Assembly: GCF_963662805.1 (NCBI RefSeq)
Contig: NZ_OY759857.1
Span: 207,837 to 271,836, forward strand
Direction: 5' to 3'
Origin: an uncultured Cohaesibacter sp.
GTDB taxonomy: Bacteria > Pseudomonadota > Alphaproteobacteria > Rhizobiales > Cohaesibacteraceae
Length of the DNA stretch: 64,000 bases
Shown here piece by piece: positions 1-8,985 of the stretch. The notes under the pieces were generated by a model. The model did no database searches, was not told where the DNA came from, and saw only the letters and a program-made list of their open reading frames with translations. The stretch's first letter is position 1. Every line of letters begins with the position of its first letter. The position numbers and the translations under genes were made by a program.

Positions 1-1
1 C

Positions 2-82
2 GCAGACCGCTGGGAAACGGACGAGGCACAAGAGGGCATCGCAGCCTTTTTTGCCAAGTCTCTTCCTTCTTGGCGACGCTGA
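2..82 (+). CDS. Enoyl-CoA hydratase/isomerase family protein, 3' end only
   Basis: The reading frame from base 2 runs without a start to a TGA at 80-82 and encodes 26 residues. The ending, DRWETDEAQEGIAAFF followed by a short basic tail, matches the very C-terminus of crotonase-superfamily proteins, where a charged helix with an 'EGI.AF..KR.P.W' pattern closes the fold. Those enzymes hydrate or isomerise enoyl-CoA thioesters. The rest of the gene lies left of the window, so substrate and operon cannot be judged. It is convergent with moaA, with only 16 bases between them. The call rests on a short tail and is tentative. Confidence 0.55.
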   Translation, partial: ADRWETDEAQEGIAAFFAKSLPSWRR

Positions 83-98
83 GAGGATCGGGGCAGTT

Positions 99-1079
99 TT
101 ACCCGCCGGTCGCTGCCATCGGACGCTCGATGGCCTCAGCCGTACCAAGAAAATCGTGTTTCCAAGGCTTCAGGGTGAGGGCCTCAAGGATTAGTGCTTT
201 GAGCCCGTCATCTGAAATGCCCTGTCTCAGATGCGGGCGCAAAGGCATCGAATGGCTGTTGCCAAGGCAGAGATGCAGCGTGCCGTCAGGTCCAAGGCGG
301 ACCCGGTTGCAGCTTTCGCAAAAGTGCCGCGAGAGGGGCGTGATGAAACCGAGGCAGCCCTCGCTGCCTCTGACACGCAGATAACGCGCCGGACCACCAC
401 CCGGCACGACACCTGGCAGGAGATCGAAGCTCTTTTCGAGCAAGTCGCGAACCACATCCAGCGAGAGATAGCGCTGGCTCGCTGCTTTGCCACCTTCGCC
501 CATCGGCATGGTTTCAATGAAGCGCAGCGTGTAGCCATTGGCGAGTGAGAAGCGAGCCATGTCGACGACCTCATGGTCGTTGATGCCCTTCATCACCAGC
601 ATGTTGATCTTGATGGGGCGAAAGCCGGTCGTCTGCGCCAAAGAGAGACCGTCAAGCACGCTCTGCAGCGAGCTTCCGCCAGTGATACGTGCGAAATTGG
701 CCGCGTCGAGGCTGTCGAGACTGATGTTGAGCCGAGTCACACCGGCTTCAAACAAGGCGGGAGCAAAACGGGAGAGGAGAGCACCGTTGGTGCTGAGCGA
801 GAGATCCGTGATGCCGTCAAGCGCCGCCAGTCGGGCCGCGATCTCGGCCACGCCCTTGCGAGCGAGCGGTTCGCCCCCAGTGAGGCGGATGCGGGAGACC
901 CCAAGTGCAGCAAAGGCCGCCATCACCCGCTCGATCTCGTCAAAGTTGAGCCAGTGATCTTTCGGCAGGAAGTGGTGCGATCCCTCCGGCAGACAATAAA
1001 AGCATCGCATGTTACATCGGTCGGTCAGCGACAGGCGCACATAATCGATGGAGCGGCCATGGGGATCGATGCAGGACAT
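99..1079 (-). CDS. moaA: GTP 3',8-cyclase MoaA (molybdenum cofactor biosynthesis)
   Basis: This is a 326-residue radical SAM enzyme that converts GTP to 3',8-cyclo-GTP, the first step of molybdopterin synthesis. The N-terminal radical SAM cluster motif is CNMRCFYC (Cys22, Cys26, Cys29). The family's second 4Fe-4S site is visible near the C-terminus as HFCESCNR with a further Cys in LHLCLG. The protein ends in the double glycine typical of MoaA. Length is normal for the family. It lies 84 bp downstream of ttrA on the same strand and is probably co-transcribed with it, so cofactor supply would rise with the tetrathionate reductase. Other moa genes are not in the window, so this may be a second, locus-specific copy. 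Confidence 0.93.
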   Translation of the reverse strand: MSCIDPHGRSIDYVRLSLTDRCNMRCFYCLPEGSHHFLPKDHWLNFDEIERVMAAFAALGVSRIRLTGGEPLARKGVAEIAARLAALDGITDLSLSTNGALLSRFAPALFEAGVTRLNISLDSLDAANFARITGGSSLQSVLDGLSLAQTTGFRPIKINMLVMKGINDHEVVDMARFSLANGYTLRFIETMPMGEGGKAASQRYLSLDVVRDLLEKSFDLLPGVVPGGGPARYLRVRGSEGCLGFITPLSRHFCESCNRVRLGPDGTLHLCLGNSHSMPLRPHLRQGISDDGLKALILEALTLKPWKHDFLGTAEAIERPMAATGG

Positions 1080-1163
1080 GGATTGTTTCCTTGAAGGATT
1101 GACCTTGAAGAAAGGGAACCCCGGTCCCTTGCGAGATCGAGGTTCGTTTGCGCGGTTTGCGTC

Positions 1164-4100
1164 TTAGGAGAGACGTTCCAGTTTGGCAGGCAGAGCCTGA
1201 CGAACTGCAGCCCCGGAGATCGGGTCGACCCAGACCCCGGGCTTGTCGCGTGTCGGGTCCATCAGACCCAGATCATTCTGCAACACTCCGGCCGCAAGGC
1301 GCGGATCGGAGGGCAGGGTGTGCTCATCGATGGTGATGTCGCTGCCGCCGAAGCCGCGATGGCCAAAGCCATGCTCGATGGCGACGGTGTGACCGGCCAC
1401 CCCTTCGCGAACGACGGCAACACTCTCAAGGCTGCCACCCGGTGTGGTCAGGCGAACCCGGTCACCGGTTTCGATGCCGAGGGCCTGGGCCAGATCACGG
1501 CCCACATTGACCGGATTACTGGAGGTGATCCTCAAGAGCGACTTGGCCCCGACCGAGTATGAGTTCTGCAACGGCGACTTGAAGCTGATGACCTTCACAG
1601 GCCATTCGCTCGCCGGATAGAGATCAGCGACCCTCCGGCCATCGGCAAACTCCGCCTCGCGCCATGTCGGCACGCCCGGAGAGCGTTTGCCCGTCATGGC
1701 GTTGCGGGCACTGCCGACGCCCTCGTTGTAGACCTGCATCGGCTGCTTGAAGGGATGGCTCCCCTTGTCGCCCTTGTAGCTCAGATCCTTGTTCTCATAG
1801 CGTCCGCCCTTGGCGTAGATTGCCGCTGCCTTGCGCCATTCGTCGGGCTTGAGTACATCTTCCAGCTGGGCCCGGATGCGGGAGACGCCCGTAACCTCAA
1901 GATCTTCATCGTTCGCATCCGCAACGCTTGATCCGCCAACGGTGGCAACGTTCACCGCACCGCGCAGATAGAAATCCTCCGGCCGGTTGAGCGGATGCAT
2001 GGTGCCATCTTTATCGGGGATGGCCTCATCGCCAAATCCGGGCAGGCCCATGCGCTTGGCAGTGGCGATCAGGAACATGTCGACATCAATCGGCACGCCA
2101 TCCGCAGTCTTTTCGACCTTGGGCTCCACCACCGGCCAGCGGGCCGTGGTGACCTTGGTCGGCACGCCGTTCCAGGGTTTGACGAAGCCCCAGCTTTCAT
2201 ACATCACCGTATCCGGCACGATGTAGTCGGCAAGGGCCGAGCTTTCGTTGATGAAAGGATCGATGGAGACGAACAGCGGCACCACCTTGGGATCTTTCAA
2301 TTTCGGCACGAGATGCTCGATGCCGGCAATGCCATAGACCGGGTTGGCGTTGCGCAGGATCAGCGCCTCGATGTTGTAGGGGTAACCATTGACCATCGAG
2401 GAGAACCATTCGGTCGCCAGCCCCGGTGCATTGGGATACCATGGACCATCGGCAGGGAAGGGCTTGCCAGCCGCTTTCTTGGCCTTGAACTCGCTGGTCT
2501 TCTCGTAAGGCACGTTGCGCCCCAAGGGCAGCCCCTTGGGTTTGACGGCGCCCTTCACTTTGCTTAGGTCATAGGCTGGGCCATTGGTATCCGGATACCA
2601 GCCTCCGAGCATCAGAGTGCCGCCTTTCCAGTTGAGGTTGCCGATGAGCGTGTTGAGCATCATCAGGGCGAAGGCATTGTAGAAGCCCGAGCCGCTCATC
2701 ATGCCGCCGTGACTGTTCACCGCTGCTTTTCGGCCATGGCTGGTGAACTTGTCGGCGAGATCGGTGATGGAGGCGACGGGAATGCCGCAGGCCGAGGAAT
2801 AGTCCTCAAGAGAGCGACCCATGGCCTCCTCACGCAGCAGGGTGAGTGAGGTTTTCACCGCAATCGGGCCATCCTTGCCGTCGACCGTGCCATCAAAAAA
2901 CAGCGGCGCTTCGCTCGAGCCAACGGGCATCGGCCCGGTATCCGAGGCCACCATATAGGCATCGGCGTCCGAATAGGCATCGCCCTCGAATTCCAGCCCC
3001 ATGTCGGAGGCACGCAGCAGCTTGCCCATGCGAGGGTGGCCCTCGTCGGTGATCACCAGATGGGTCGCGTTGGTCCAGTTGGCTTCGCCTGCAGCATCGG
3101 CTGCCTCCTTGGATGGTTGGGCGAGGTAGCCCGCATTGATGCGGTCATTCTCGAACATCCAGCGGATCATTGCCATGGCGAGAGCCCCGTCGGTGCCGGG
3201 AATGATCGGCAGCCAACGGGACCGGTCGCCAGCCGGCCCGCTCTGGGCATGGTTGAGGACCGGATCAACCAGCACACAATCGAGCTTGCCACCACTGCGG
3301 GCCTCGGCGACGAGTGCGCCAATGCGTTTGAACGGATTGCCAGCGTTGCCCGGTGCGGTGCCGATGAAGATGATGAACTCGGCTTCCTCGAAGTCGGGTT
3401 TGGCGTGGGGCATGCCTTTGACATCGCCAAACATCGCGCCTGAGCCAGAGCGGTAGGAGCCACCGCAATAGGAGCCGTGGCGGGCATAGTTGGTCGAGCC
3501 ATAGCCTTGCTTGAGCCACCTCAGGTTCATGTTGTCGCGGCCATCATTGACCGAGCTGAGCATGACCACGCCATTTGCACGCGGGCCCATTTCGGGCGCA
3601 TCGGCCCGGATTGGTGTTTCGAGATCGCGGATTTCTCTGAGGCCCGCAACCTGTCCTTCGCCGAACAGGTCGCCACCTTCGACGACTTCCTCGACCAATT
3701 GCTCAAAGCTGATGGTCTCCCATTTGCCCGAGCCACGAGGTCCAACGCGTTTGAGCGGTTTCAGAACCCGGCGTGGATTGTCGAGCTGTTCGAGCACCGC
3801 ATTGCCGCGACCGCAGGCGGTGGAGCGGCGGAGCTGGCCATCATTCGCCCCGGCATGAGCCATGGCGACGAGGCTATCCTTGACCGGGGTCTCATAGGGC
3901 AGGAACTCGGTGGTGCTGAGCGGGTTATAGGGGTTGCCCGAGACGCGTAGGACCTTGTTGGCTTTCTTGTCGACGCGGACCCGGACCCCACACATGGTGG
4001 TGCAGCCGATGCACATGGCGTAGCTGACCGCCTGATCGGGGTTGAGTTCGATATCACCATTGGCGGCGACGGTATATTCGGGGGCGGGAGCATTGCCCGT

Positions 4101-4235
4101 CACGTTCTTGCGTGGGACAGTACCAGACCATTTGCCTTTGACAAGTTTCTGGGCCGGTTCTGCATATCCCGCGGCGAAGGCGCCCAGAGCTCCGATGGCG
4201 GCAGCGCCCTTGAGTATGTTGCGGCGTGTTGACAT
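1164..4235 (-). CDS. ttrA: Tetrathionate reductase catalytic subunit A, molybdoenzyme
   Basis: This 1023-residue member of the DMSO reductase family is predicted to reduce tetrathionate to thiosulfate in the periplasm. The N-terminus is a Tat signal (STRRNILKG followed by an Ala/Gly-rich stretch), so the folded, cofactor-loaded protein is exported. A 4Fe-4S site is formed by CIGCTTMC (Cys75, Cys78, Cys82) and Cys141 in STACGRG. The HGSYCGGSY segment supplies a likely Cys ligand to Mo. The long insertions and overall length fit TtrA better than Nap, Psr or Phs enzymes. It follows ttrC by 11 bases and ttrB before that, giving the known ttrBCA order. Substrate assignment also rests on the adjacent ttrRS pair. 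Confidence 0.92.
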   Translation of the reverse strand: MSTRRNILKGAAAIGALGAFAAGYAEPAQKLVKGKWSGTVPRKNVTGNAPAPEYTVAANGDIELNPDQAVSYAMCIGCTTMCGVRVRVDKKANKVLRVSGNPYNPLSTTEFLPYETPVKDSLVAMAHAGANDGQLRRSTACGRGNAVLEQLDNPRRVLKPLKRVGPRGSGKWETISFEQLVEEVVEGGDLFGEGQVAGLREIRDLETPIRADAPEMGPRANGVVMLSSVNDGRDNMNLRWLKQGYGSTNYARHGSYCGGSYRSGSGAMFGDVKGMPHAKPDFEEAEFIIFIGTAPGNAGNPFKRIGALVAEARSGGKLDCVLVDPVLNHAQSGPAGDRSRWLPIIPGTDGALAMAMIRWMFENDRINAGYLAQPSKEAADAAGEANWTNATHLVITDEGHPRMGKLLRASDMGLEFEGDAYSDADAYMVASDTGPMPVGSSEAPLFFDGTVDGKDGPIAVKTSLTLLREEAMGRSLEDYSSACGIPVASITDLADKFTSHGRKAAVNSHGGMMSGSGFYNAFALMMLNTLIGNLNWKGGTLMLGGWYPDTNGPAYDLSKVKGAVKPKGLPLGRNVPYEKTSEFKAKKAAGKPFPADGPWYPNAPGLATEWFSSMVNGYPYNIEALILRNANPVYGIAGIEHLVPKLKDPKVVPLFVSIDPFINESSALADYIVPDTVMYESWGFVKPWNGVPTKVTTARWPVVEPKVEKTADGVPIDVDMFLIATAKRMGLPGFGDEAIPDKDGTMHPLNRPEDFYLRGAVNVATVGGSSVADANDEDLEVTGVSRIRAQLEDVLKPDEWRKAAAIYAKGGRYENKDLSYKGDKGSHPFKQPMQVYNEGVGSARNAMTGKRSPGVPTWREAEFADGRRVADLYPASEWPVKVISFKSPLQNSYSVGAKSLLRITSSNPVNVGRDLAQALGIETGDRVRLTTPGGSLESVAVVREGVAGHTVAIEHGFGHRGFGGSDITIDEHTLPSDPRLAAGVLQNDLGLMDPTRDKPGVWVDPISGAAVRQALPAKLERLS

Positions 4236-4246
4236 GGGGTCTCTCC

Positions 4247-5362
4247 TCAGACGGTGCGAACGGGGTGCGCAGAAGGCGCATCCGACGGTGCAGACGGTAC
4301 GTCGGCTTCGGCCCAGGGCACAAAGGTGGTGTAGACGATGAGCAGGAAGATCCAGAGCCCGAAGGTGCCGATGACACCCATCATGCCGTCAATGCCAGTG
4401 GGCATCAGAGCATCATAGAGGCCGGATCCGACCTTCGGCACAGCCTGCCCGCCCATGAAGACGGTCCAGCGGAACATCCATGCGGCATGGATGGCGATCA
4501 GGCCTGTGACCCAGCCCGTGTGGGTGGGCGAGATCAGGGCGATCACGAAGGGAATGGCAATCGCGAGGGAGGCCCAGACGGCGATCATCTGCCAGACGGG
4601 GAAGCCTGCGATCGATGCCAGCGCTTCGCTGTGCGACGGGCTGAGGCCGGACAGGGCGACACCAAACCACAGAACACCGAGAACGGCGACAACGGCAAGA
4701 CAGATCGCAAGGAAGCGGTTCATCTTTGCTTCCGTGTCCGAGCCGGTTGCCAACAGGCGACCAAGCACGAGCATCACGCCAAGAGCACCAACCGCACCTG
4801 TGGCAGCAAACTGCAAGGGGAGCAGCGGAGTGTTCCAGAGCGGGCGTGAATGGACCACGGCGACTTCCGCACCGGTGTAGGTCAGGATGCCGATGGCCGA
4901 CAGGCTGGCAGCAAGGCCCAGCGGGCGGGCGAAACTGTTGGCTTCACTGCCAAACGCGAGGAAGCGGAACAACCAGGCAAAACGCCAGTCTTCCTTGCCC
5001 CAGCGATAAAGCGCAGGCCGGTGCACCGCCCATGTGTAGAGCAGCATGAGCGTTACATAGGAAATGACGATCCATGACCCCCAGGCCATCCAGGAGGTGG
5101 CGTGGGTATAGACGAAAAATTCCCAGAACCGGAATGGCTGATGCAGGTCAGCGAGCAAAGCCACCGGTCCGGCAATGCCGGTCGTCACGGCGGTGATCAT
5201 GGCGAGGCGTGCCATCGGTAGCAGGGATGTCTTGCCGAAGACGAAGCCCGGCAGGGTCATGAAGAGCGCCGTGGTCGACATTCCGATGAGGAAGAAATAC
5301 TGGACCGCCCAGGGAAGCCATGCGGCTTCATGAACGGCACCGACGAGTTCTTGAATCTGCAT
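4247..5362 (-). CDS. ttrC: Tetrathionate reductase subunit C, NrfD/PsrC-type membrane quinol oxidase
   Basis: This 371-residue integral membrane protein has about nine hydrophobic segments spread along its length and resembles the NrfD/PsrC family. In tetrathionate reductase this subunit anchors TtrA and TtrB to the periplasmic face and oxidises the quinol pool. The start codon overlaps the ttrB stop by one base (TAATG), which suggests translational coupling. ttrA begins 11 bases downstream. The C-terminal 20 residues are Ala/Pro/Ser-rich and probably cytoplasmic or disordered. NrfD proteins are shared by several reductases, so the specific name depends on the neighbours. Confidence 0.9.
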   Translation of the reverse strand: MQIQELVGAVHEAAWLPWAVQYFFLIGMSTTALFMTLPGFVFGKTSLLPMARLAMITAVTTGIAGPVALLADLHQPFRFWEFFVYTHATSWMAWGSWIVISYVTLMLLYTWAVHRPALYRWGKEDWRFAWLFRFLAFGSEANSFARPLGLAASLSAIGILTYTGAEVAVVHSRPLWNTPLLPLQFAATGAVGALGVMLVLGRLLATGSDTEAKMNRFLAICLAVVAVLGVLWFGVALSGLSPSHSEALASIAGFPVWQMIAVWASLAIAIPFVIALISPTHTGWVTGLIAIHAAWMFRWTVFMGGQAVPKVGSGLYDALMPTGIDGMMGVIGTFGLWIFLLIVYTTFVPWAEADVPSAPSDAPSAHPVRTV

Positions 5363-6126
5363 TACCGGCTCTCCCCGTGATGTTCGAGATCGGACACAAG
5401 CGGCGGTCTGTAGGCAGCTTCCCCTGCGACGCGGCCGCTCAGGGCTTCATCAAGCCCGATGTAATAGACGTTGGGATCGGTGTGCATTTCCGGCCGCAGC
5501 ACCGAAACCTCGTTTTCCCTGAGCATCTTGGAGACGATGCTGTCCGGATCATTGAGGTCGCCGAAGTTGCGCGCCCCACCGACACAGGTTTCGACGCAGG
5601 CAGGCAGGAGACCGGCTTGCGTGCGATGGAAGCAGAAGGTGCATTTGTCGGCGGTCTGGGTTTCATGGTTGATGAAACGCGCGTCGTACGGGCAGGCCTG
5701 AACGCAATAGGCGCAGCCCACGCAGCGGGAGGCGTCAACCAGCACTTCGCCGGTGCCTTCCTGCTTGTAGGTTGCCTCGACCGGGCAGACCGGCACGCAG
5801 GGCGGCTCGTCACAGTGATTGCAGAGGCGCGGCAGCATGACCATGGCAGGGTCGCCGCCATCCTGGAGCACCTCATAGACGGAGACATGGGTGCGGAAGG
5901 AATCCTCCGGCACGGCATTTTCCATTACGCAGGCGACGGTGCAGGCCTGACATCCGATGCATTTGCGCAGATCGACGACCATACCCCAATGGGGCGATGA
6001 GCCTGTGTTGCCGTCTGTGGCTGATGTGGTCTTGGCTTTGGCGTGGTTGGCTCCCGCGACTGTCGCCGCAGCGCCAATAGTCACCTGGCCGACCGATCCC
6101 AGAAAATGGCGGCGTGTGGTGTCCAT
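5362..6126 (-). CDS. ttrB: Tetrathionate reductase subunit B, 4Fe-4S electron-transfer protein
   Basis: This 254-residue ferredoxin-like subunit passes electrons from TtrC to TtrA. It opens with a Tat signal (TTRRHFLGSVGQ, then a hydrophobic stretch ending near ANHAKA), consistent with export alongside TtrA. Four cysteine clusters follow: CIGCQACTVAC from residue 56, CNHCDEPPCVPVC, CVGCAYCVQAC, and CTFC paired with the later ACVETC. This is the standard set for four 4Fe-4S centres in DMSO-reductase-family B subunits. It is the first gene of the ttrBCA unit. The 188 bp separating it from ttrR should hold the TtrR-controlled promoter. Confidence 0.93.
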   Translation of the reverse strand: MDTTRRHFLGSVGQVTIGAAATVAGANHAKAKTTSATDGNTGSSPHWGMVVDLRKCIGCQACTVACVMENAVPEDSFRTHVSVYEVLQDGGDPAMVMLPRLCNHCDEPPCVPVCPVEATYKQEGTGEVLVDASRCVGCAYCVQACPYDARFINHETQTADKCTFCFHRTQAGLLPACVETCVGGARNFGDLNDPDSIVSKMLRENEVSVLRPEMHTDPNVYYIGLDEALSGRVAGEAAYRPPLVSDLEHHGESR

Positions 6127-6300
6127 GGTTGGTCCTTTCGCTCAAGGCCTTTCGTTGAAAACAATGCGAAAGGCTCCCGGTCCTCGATTGTCCGACTTCC
6201 GCAAAGGCCTTGATCAGGGCGCAGACGAGCGGAAGGCGGGGTCTTGAACCAAGCCTACGGGGACAGCGAAAAGGAGTGAATCAGAGCAAACCCAAGAGCA

Positions 6301-6318
6301 TTAGGGGCTAACCCCTAA
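6301..6318. promoter_or_regulatory. GGGG/CCCC palindrome at the ttrR 3' end, upstream of ttrB
   Basis: TTAGGGG-CTAA-CCCCTAA is an inverted repeat with 7-bp arms and a 4-base centre. It overlaps the ttrR stop codon and lies about 175 bp upstream of the ttrB start. No uridine run follows it on the minus strand, so it is a poor intrinsic terminator. It may be a TtrR operator for ttrB or an RNA hairpin separating ttrSR from ttrBCA. The function is inference from position and symmetry only. Confidence 0.4.
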
Positions 6319-6932
6319 AGCTGGTGCCAATCGGCAGTGACAAGCTGTCGCACCAGGTCTGCCGTGGTGGTCGCTTCCATCTTGCCCATCAGATTGTGGC
6401 GGTGAATTTCCACCGTCTTGGGGCTGATTCCGAGGTCGGCAGCGATCTGCTTGTTCTGCTTGCCATCCATCACGGCGCGGGCCACATCGATCTCGCGCGC
6501 GGTCAGGCTGGCGATGCGCTCGGCAATGATCGCTTTCTTCTGGGCGTCTCCTGCACTGGCTCGGGCTGCTTTCAGCGCTTCGTTGATGCGCTCTACAAGT
6601 GCCATGCCATTGACTGGCTTCTCGAAGAAATCAAGCGCGCCGGACTGGATTGCGCGGACCGCCATCGGCACGTCCGCGTGCGCCGTGATGATGATCACGG
6701 GGAGGGCGCATCCCCGCCGCTTCAACTCGTCCAGCAGCTCCAGCCCGGTCATACCGGGCATCCGCACATCGGCCAGAATGCAACCGACAACCGCATCATC
6801 AAGCTTGTCGAGAAACTCGATGGCCGAGCCGTGGGTGTTGATGGTCAGACCGAGCGAGGAGAGCATGAAGCCGAGACCGTCGCGAACGGCCCGATCATCA
6901 TCGACGATATGAATGACGGCATCTTCGTTCAC
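6315..6932 (-). CDS. ttrR: Tetrathionate response regulator TtrR (FixJ/NarL-type)
   Basis: This 205-residue response regulator has an N-terminal receiver domain with acidic residues Asp11 and Asp12 and phospho-acceptor Asp55 in ILADVRMPG. The conserved Lys lies in FFEKPV. A C-terminal LuxR-type helix-turn-helix follows (LTAREIDVARAV and KQIAADLGISPKTVEIHRHN). This is the FixJ architecture of TtrR, which activates ttrBCA when tetrathionate is present and oxygen is low. The start overlaps the ttrS stop by four bases (ATGA), so sensor and regulator are translationally coupled. The specific name relies on the neighbouring ttrS and ttrBCA. Confidence 0.9.
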   Translation of the reverse strand: MNEDAVIHIVDDDRAVRDGLGFMLSSLGLTINTHGSAIEFLDKLDDAVVGCILADVRMPGMTGLELLDELKRRGCALPVIIITAHADVPMAVRAIQSGALDFFEKPVNGMALVERINEALKAARASAGDAQKKAIIAERIASLTAREIDVARAVMDGKQNKQIAADLGISPKTVEIHRHNLMGKMEATTTADLVRQLVTADWHQL

Positions 6933-8716
6933 TGAGGGTCTCCCGTTGGCAAAAAGAGCGTGATCTCAAGGCCGGGGCCCTGTTGCGGAGCCTTGGCGCG
7001 CATCGTTCCGCCATGGGCCTCGACAATCGAGCGGCTGAGCGCCAGACCAAGCCCGATGCCGTTTTCCTTGGTGGTATAGAAGGCTTCGGCAAAATGGCCA
7101 AGCCCCTCGTCATCCATTCCGTGCCCGAAATCCCTGATCGTAAGATGGATTCCCGGCACGGGGCCATCTGCGCGCGTGGCTGACAGAAGCACCCGTTTCT
7201 GATCCGGTACCGTATCCTTCATGGCATCAATGGCATTCTGAACGAGATTGAGGATCACCTGCTGCAACTGGATCCGGTCGGCTTCGATGGTTGGCAAGCC
7301 GGGGGCGATGGTGACTTCGACGGTGACACCGGCGCGATGGGCCGAGGCTTCATACACCGGTGCACAATCGGCGATAAGCCCCGCGACGCCCACCGTGACC
7401 TTCTGGCTTTCCTTATTGCGCACGAAGGCGCGAATACGGCGAATGACGGAGGCTGCCCTGTCGGCCTGCTGGGCGATTTCGCGGCTCGCCACTTCCATGT
7501 CGTCCCTTGTGAAGCGCCCGGCGGTGATCCGCATCAGGCAGCCCTGCGCATAATTGGAAATGGCCGCCAGCGGCTGATTGAGTTCGTGTGCGATCGAGGA
7601 GGCCATCTCCCCGAGAATGGACAGGCGGGCGACATGCTCCAACTCGCGCCGATGCAGCCGGTCTGCATCCTCTGCCCGTTTGCGCTCGGCCATCTCCAGC
7701 ACCAGCTTCTCGTTGCTTTCGTTCAGCGCTCGGGTGCGGCGGCGCACGAGGCTTTCGATCCGAACGGAATAGATGGCCCAGAAGATCAGCGCGGCAGCGA
7801 TCAGCAGCAGCCACTCGCCATAATCCTCGACAAAATCGGCAAGGGAAATGGGCCCCGTGCGGGCATAAGGGCCGATCTGGAGCTGTCGCAAGACGTCATG
7901 CACCGCTTGATAGTCGAGCGGCACCGTCCAGAGATTGCCCTGCTGGATGCTCAACAGCACCACCGCCACCTGCTTGGCAAGAGCGGCATCGGTCTTGCGG
8001 GTCTTGGCAAAGGGCCAGTTGGGAAACAGTGGACTGGAAACGGCACAGTCTGTCTCATCCGTGTCAAGGAGGGCAAACCCGTGCAAGGAGCCATAGCGCT
8101 CGGGATCCTGTTCCTGAAGCAGCTCAAGGGTGCAGGTCCGCAGGACCGCAGCATCGGCCTTGCCATCAAGCACGGCATTGACGGCCCTTTGCATTGGATA
8201 GCCGGTTGGCACAACCTCGATGCGGCGGGAAATGGACGGATCAACCTTGTCCATCTCGGCCCATATCACCTGAAAGCCGCCAAAGGCTTCCGGTGTCACG
8301 ACGGCGAGGCGCTTGCCGACGAGATCTTCCAGCGTTTCAAAATCCCCATTGGTGACCAGCGTGGAGGCGACGGGCTGATCTTCCTCGGCCGTCGCAATGC
8401 GGCTGATGTGATAGCGATATTCCAGCTCGGCATAATTGCCCGGATTGGTGATCACGAAATCGAGACGCTGTTCCTTGAGGGCGGCATCCAGCGCCTGGAT
8501 GTCGAGGGCTTCGAGTTCGAAGGTGATGTCTGGAAAGGCTTTGTCGAGGCTCTCGGCGGTCGACGCCCAATGGGCGAGGGAATGGTCAGCTCCCAGAAAA
8601 TCAAGAACACCGATCCGCTTGATCTCGCGTTCCTTGGCCATTCCCACGGACGATGCCAACGGAATGCCGAAGCCCAGAAGGCAGAAAAGCAGAAGGCGCA
8701 AGACGTGGCTCGACAT
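6929..8716 (-). CDS. ttrS: Tetrathionate sensor histidine kinase TtrS
   Basis: This 595-residue membrane kinase begins with a signal peptide (hydrophobic residues 5-25) and a periplasmic PhnD/SBP-like domain (about 30-290; note the RLDFVITNPGNY motif) that should bind the ligand. One transmembrane helix at about 303-318 and a coiled-coil linker follow. The HisKA motif is SSIAHELNQPLAA with His377. The HATPase domain contains an N box (QVILNLVQNAIDAM), DFGHGM, and a G2 box GIGLGLALS. Fusion of a periplasmic phosphonate-binding-like domain to a kinase is characteristic of TtrS, which senses tetrathionate. It is the first gene of the ttr cluster, with about 270 bp of upstream non-coding DNA. Confidence 0.9.
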   Translation of the reverse strand: MSSHVLRLLLFCLLGFGIPLASSVGMAKEREIKRIGVLDFLGADHSLAHWASTAESLDKAFPDITFELEALDIQALDAALKEQRLDFVITNPGNYAELEYRYHISRIATAEEDQPVASTLVTNGDFETLEDLVGKRLAVVTPEAFGGFQVIWAEMDKVDPSISRRIEVVPTGYPMQRAVNAVLDGKADAAVLRTCTLELLQEQDPERYGSLHGFALLDTDETDCAVSSPLFPNWPFAKTRKTDAALAKQVAVVLLSIQQGNLWTVPLDYQAVHDVLRQLQIGPYARTGPISLADFVEDYGEWLLLIAAALIFWAIYSVRIESLVRRRTRALNESNEKLVLEMAERKRAEDADRLHRRELEHVARLSILGEMASSIAHELNQPLAAISNYAQGCLMRITAGRFTRDDMEVASREIAQQADRAASVIRRIRAFVRNKESQKVTVGVAGLIADCAPVYEASAHRAGVTVEVTIAPGLPTIEADRIQLQQVILNLVQNAIDAMKDTVPDQKRVLLSATRADGPVPGIHLTIRDFGHGMDDEGLGHFAEAFYTTKENGIGLGLALSRSIVEAHGGTMRAKAPQQGPGLEITLFLPTGDPQ

Positions 8717-8985
8717 GTCCGATCCGGCACGAGATTTCAGGAATGAGATACGGGTGTTGAGAAGACCGGCTTCTCAGACAGTCGGAGCCTAGAGCATTTG
8801 CTCGGCAGTGTCATGTCATGAATGATCGCATCGGAGCTGATCGATCACATTTGCGTTTGCTGCCAGCTCTGATCGTCCATTTTACAAATAAGGCACTGGT
8901 GCGGGCTTGAAGGCGCCATATTTGAAGCACAGTTTTGAAGGGCCCACCCCGACAATTCTTTCGTAGCCTCACACAGGAGTGCGCC

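Noticed and set aside
7337..8746. Long plus-strand open frame antisense to ttrS
   Set aside because: It is the mirror of a well-supported histidine kinase gene; composition (rich in Gly, Arg, His) is that of a shadow frame.
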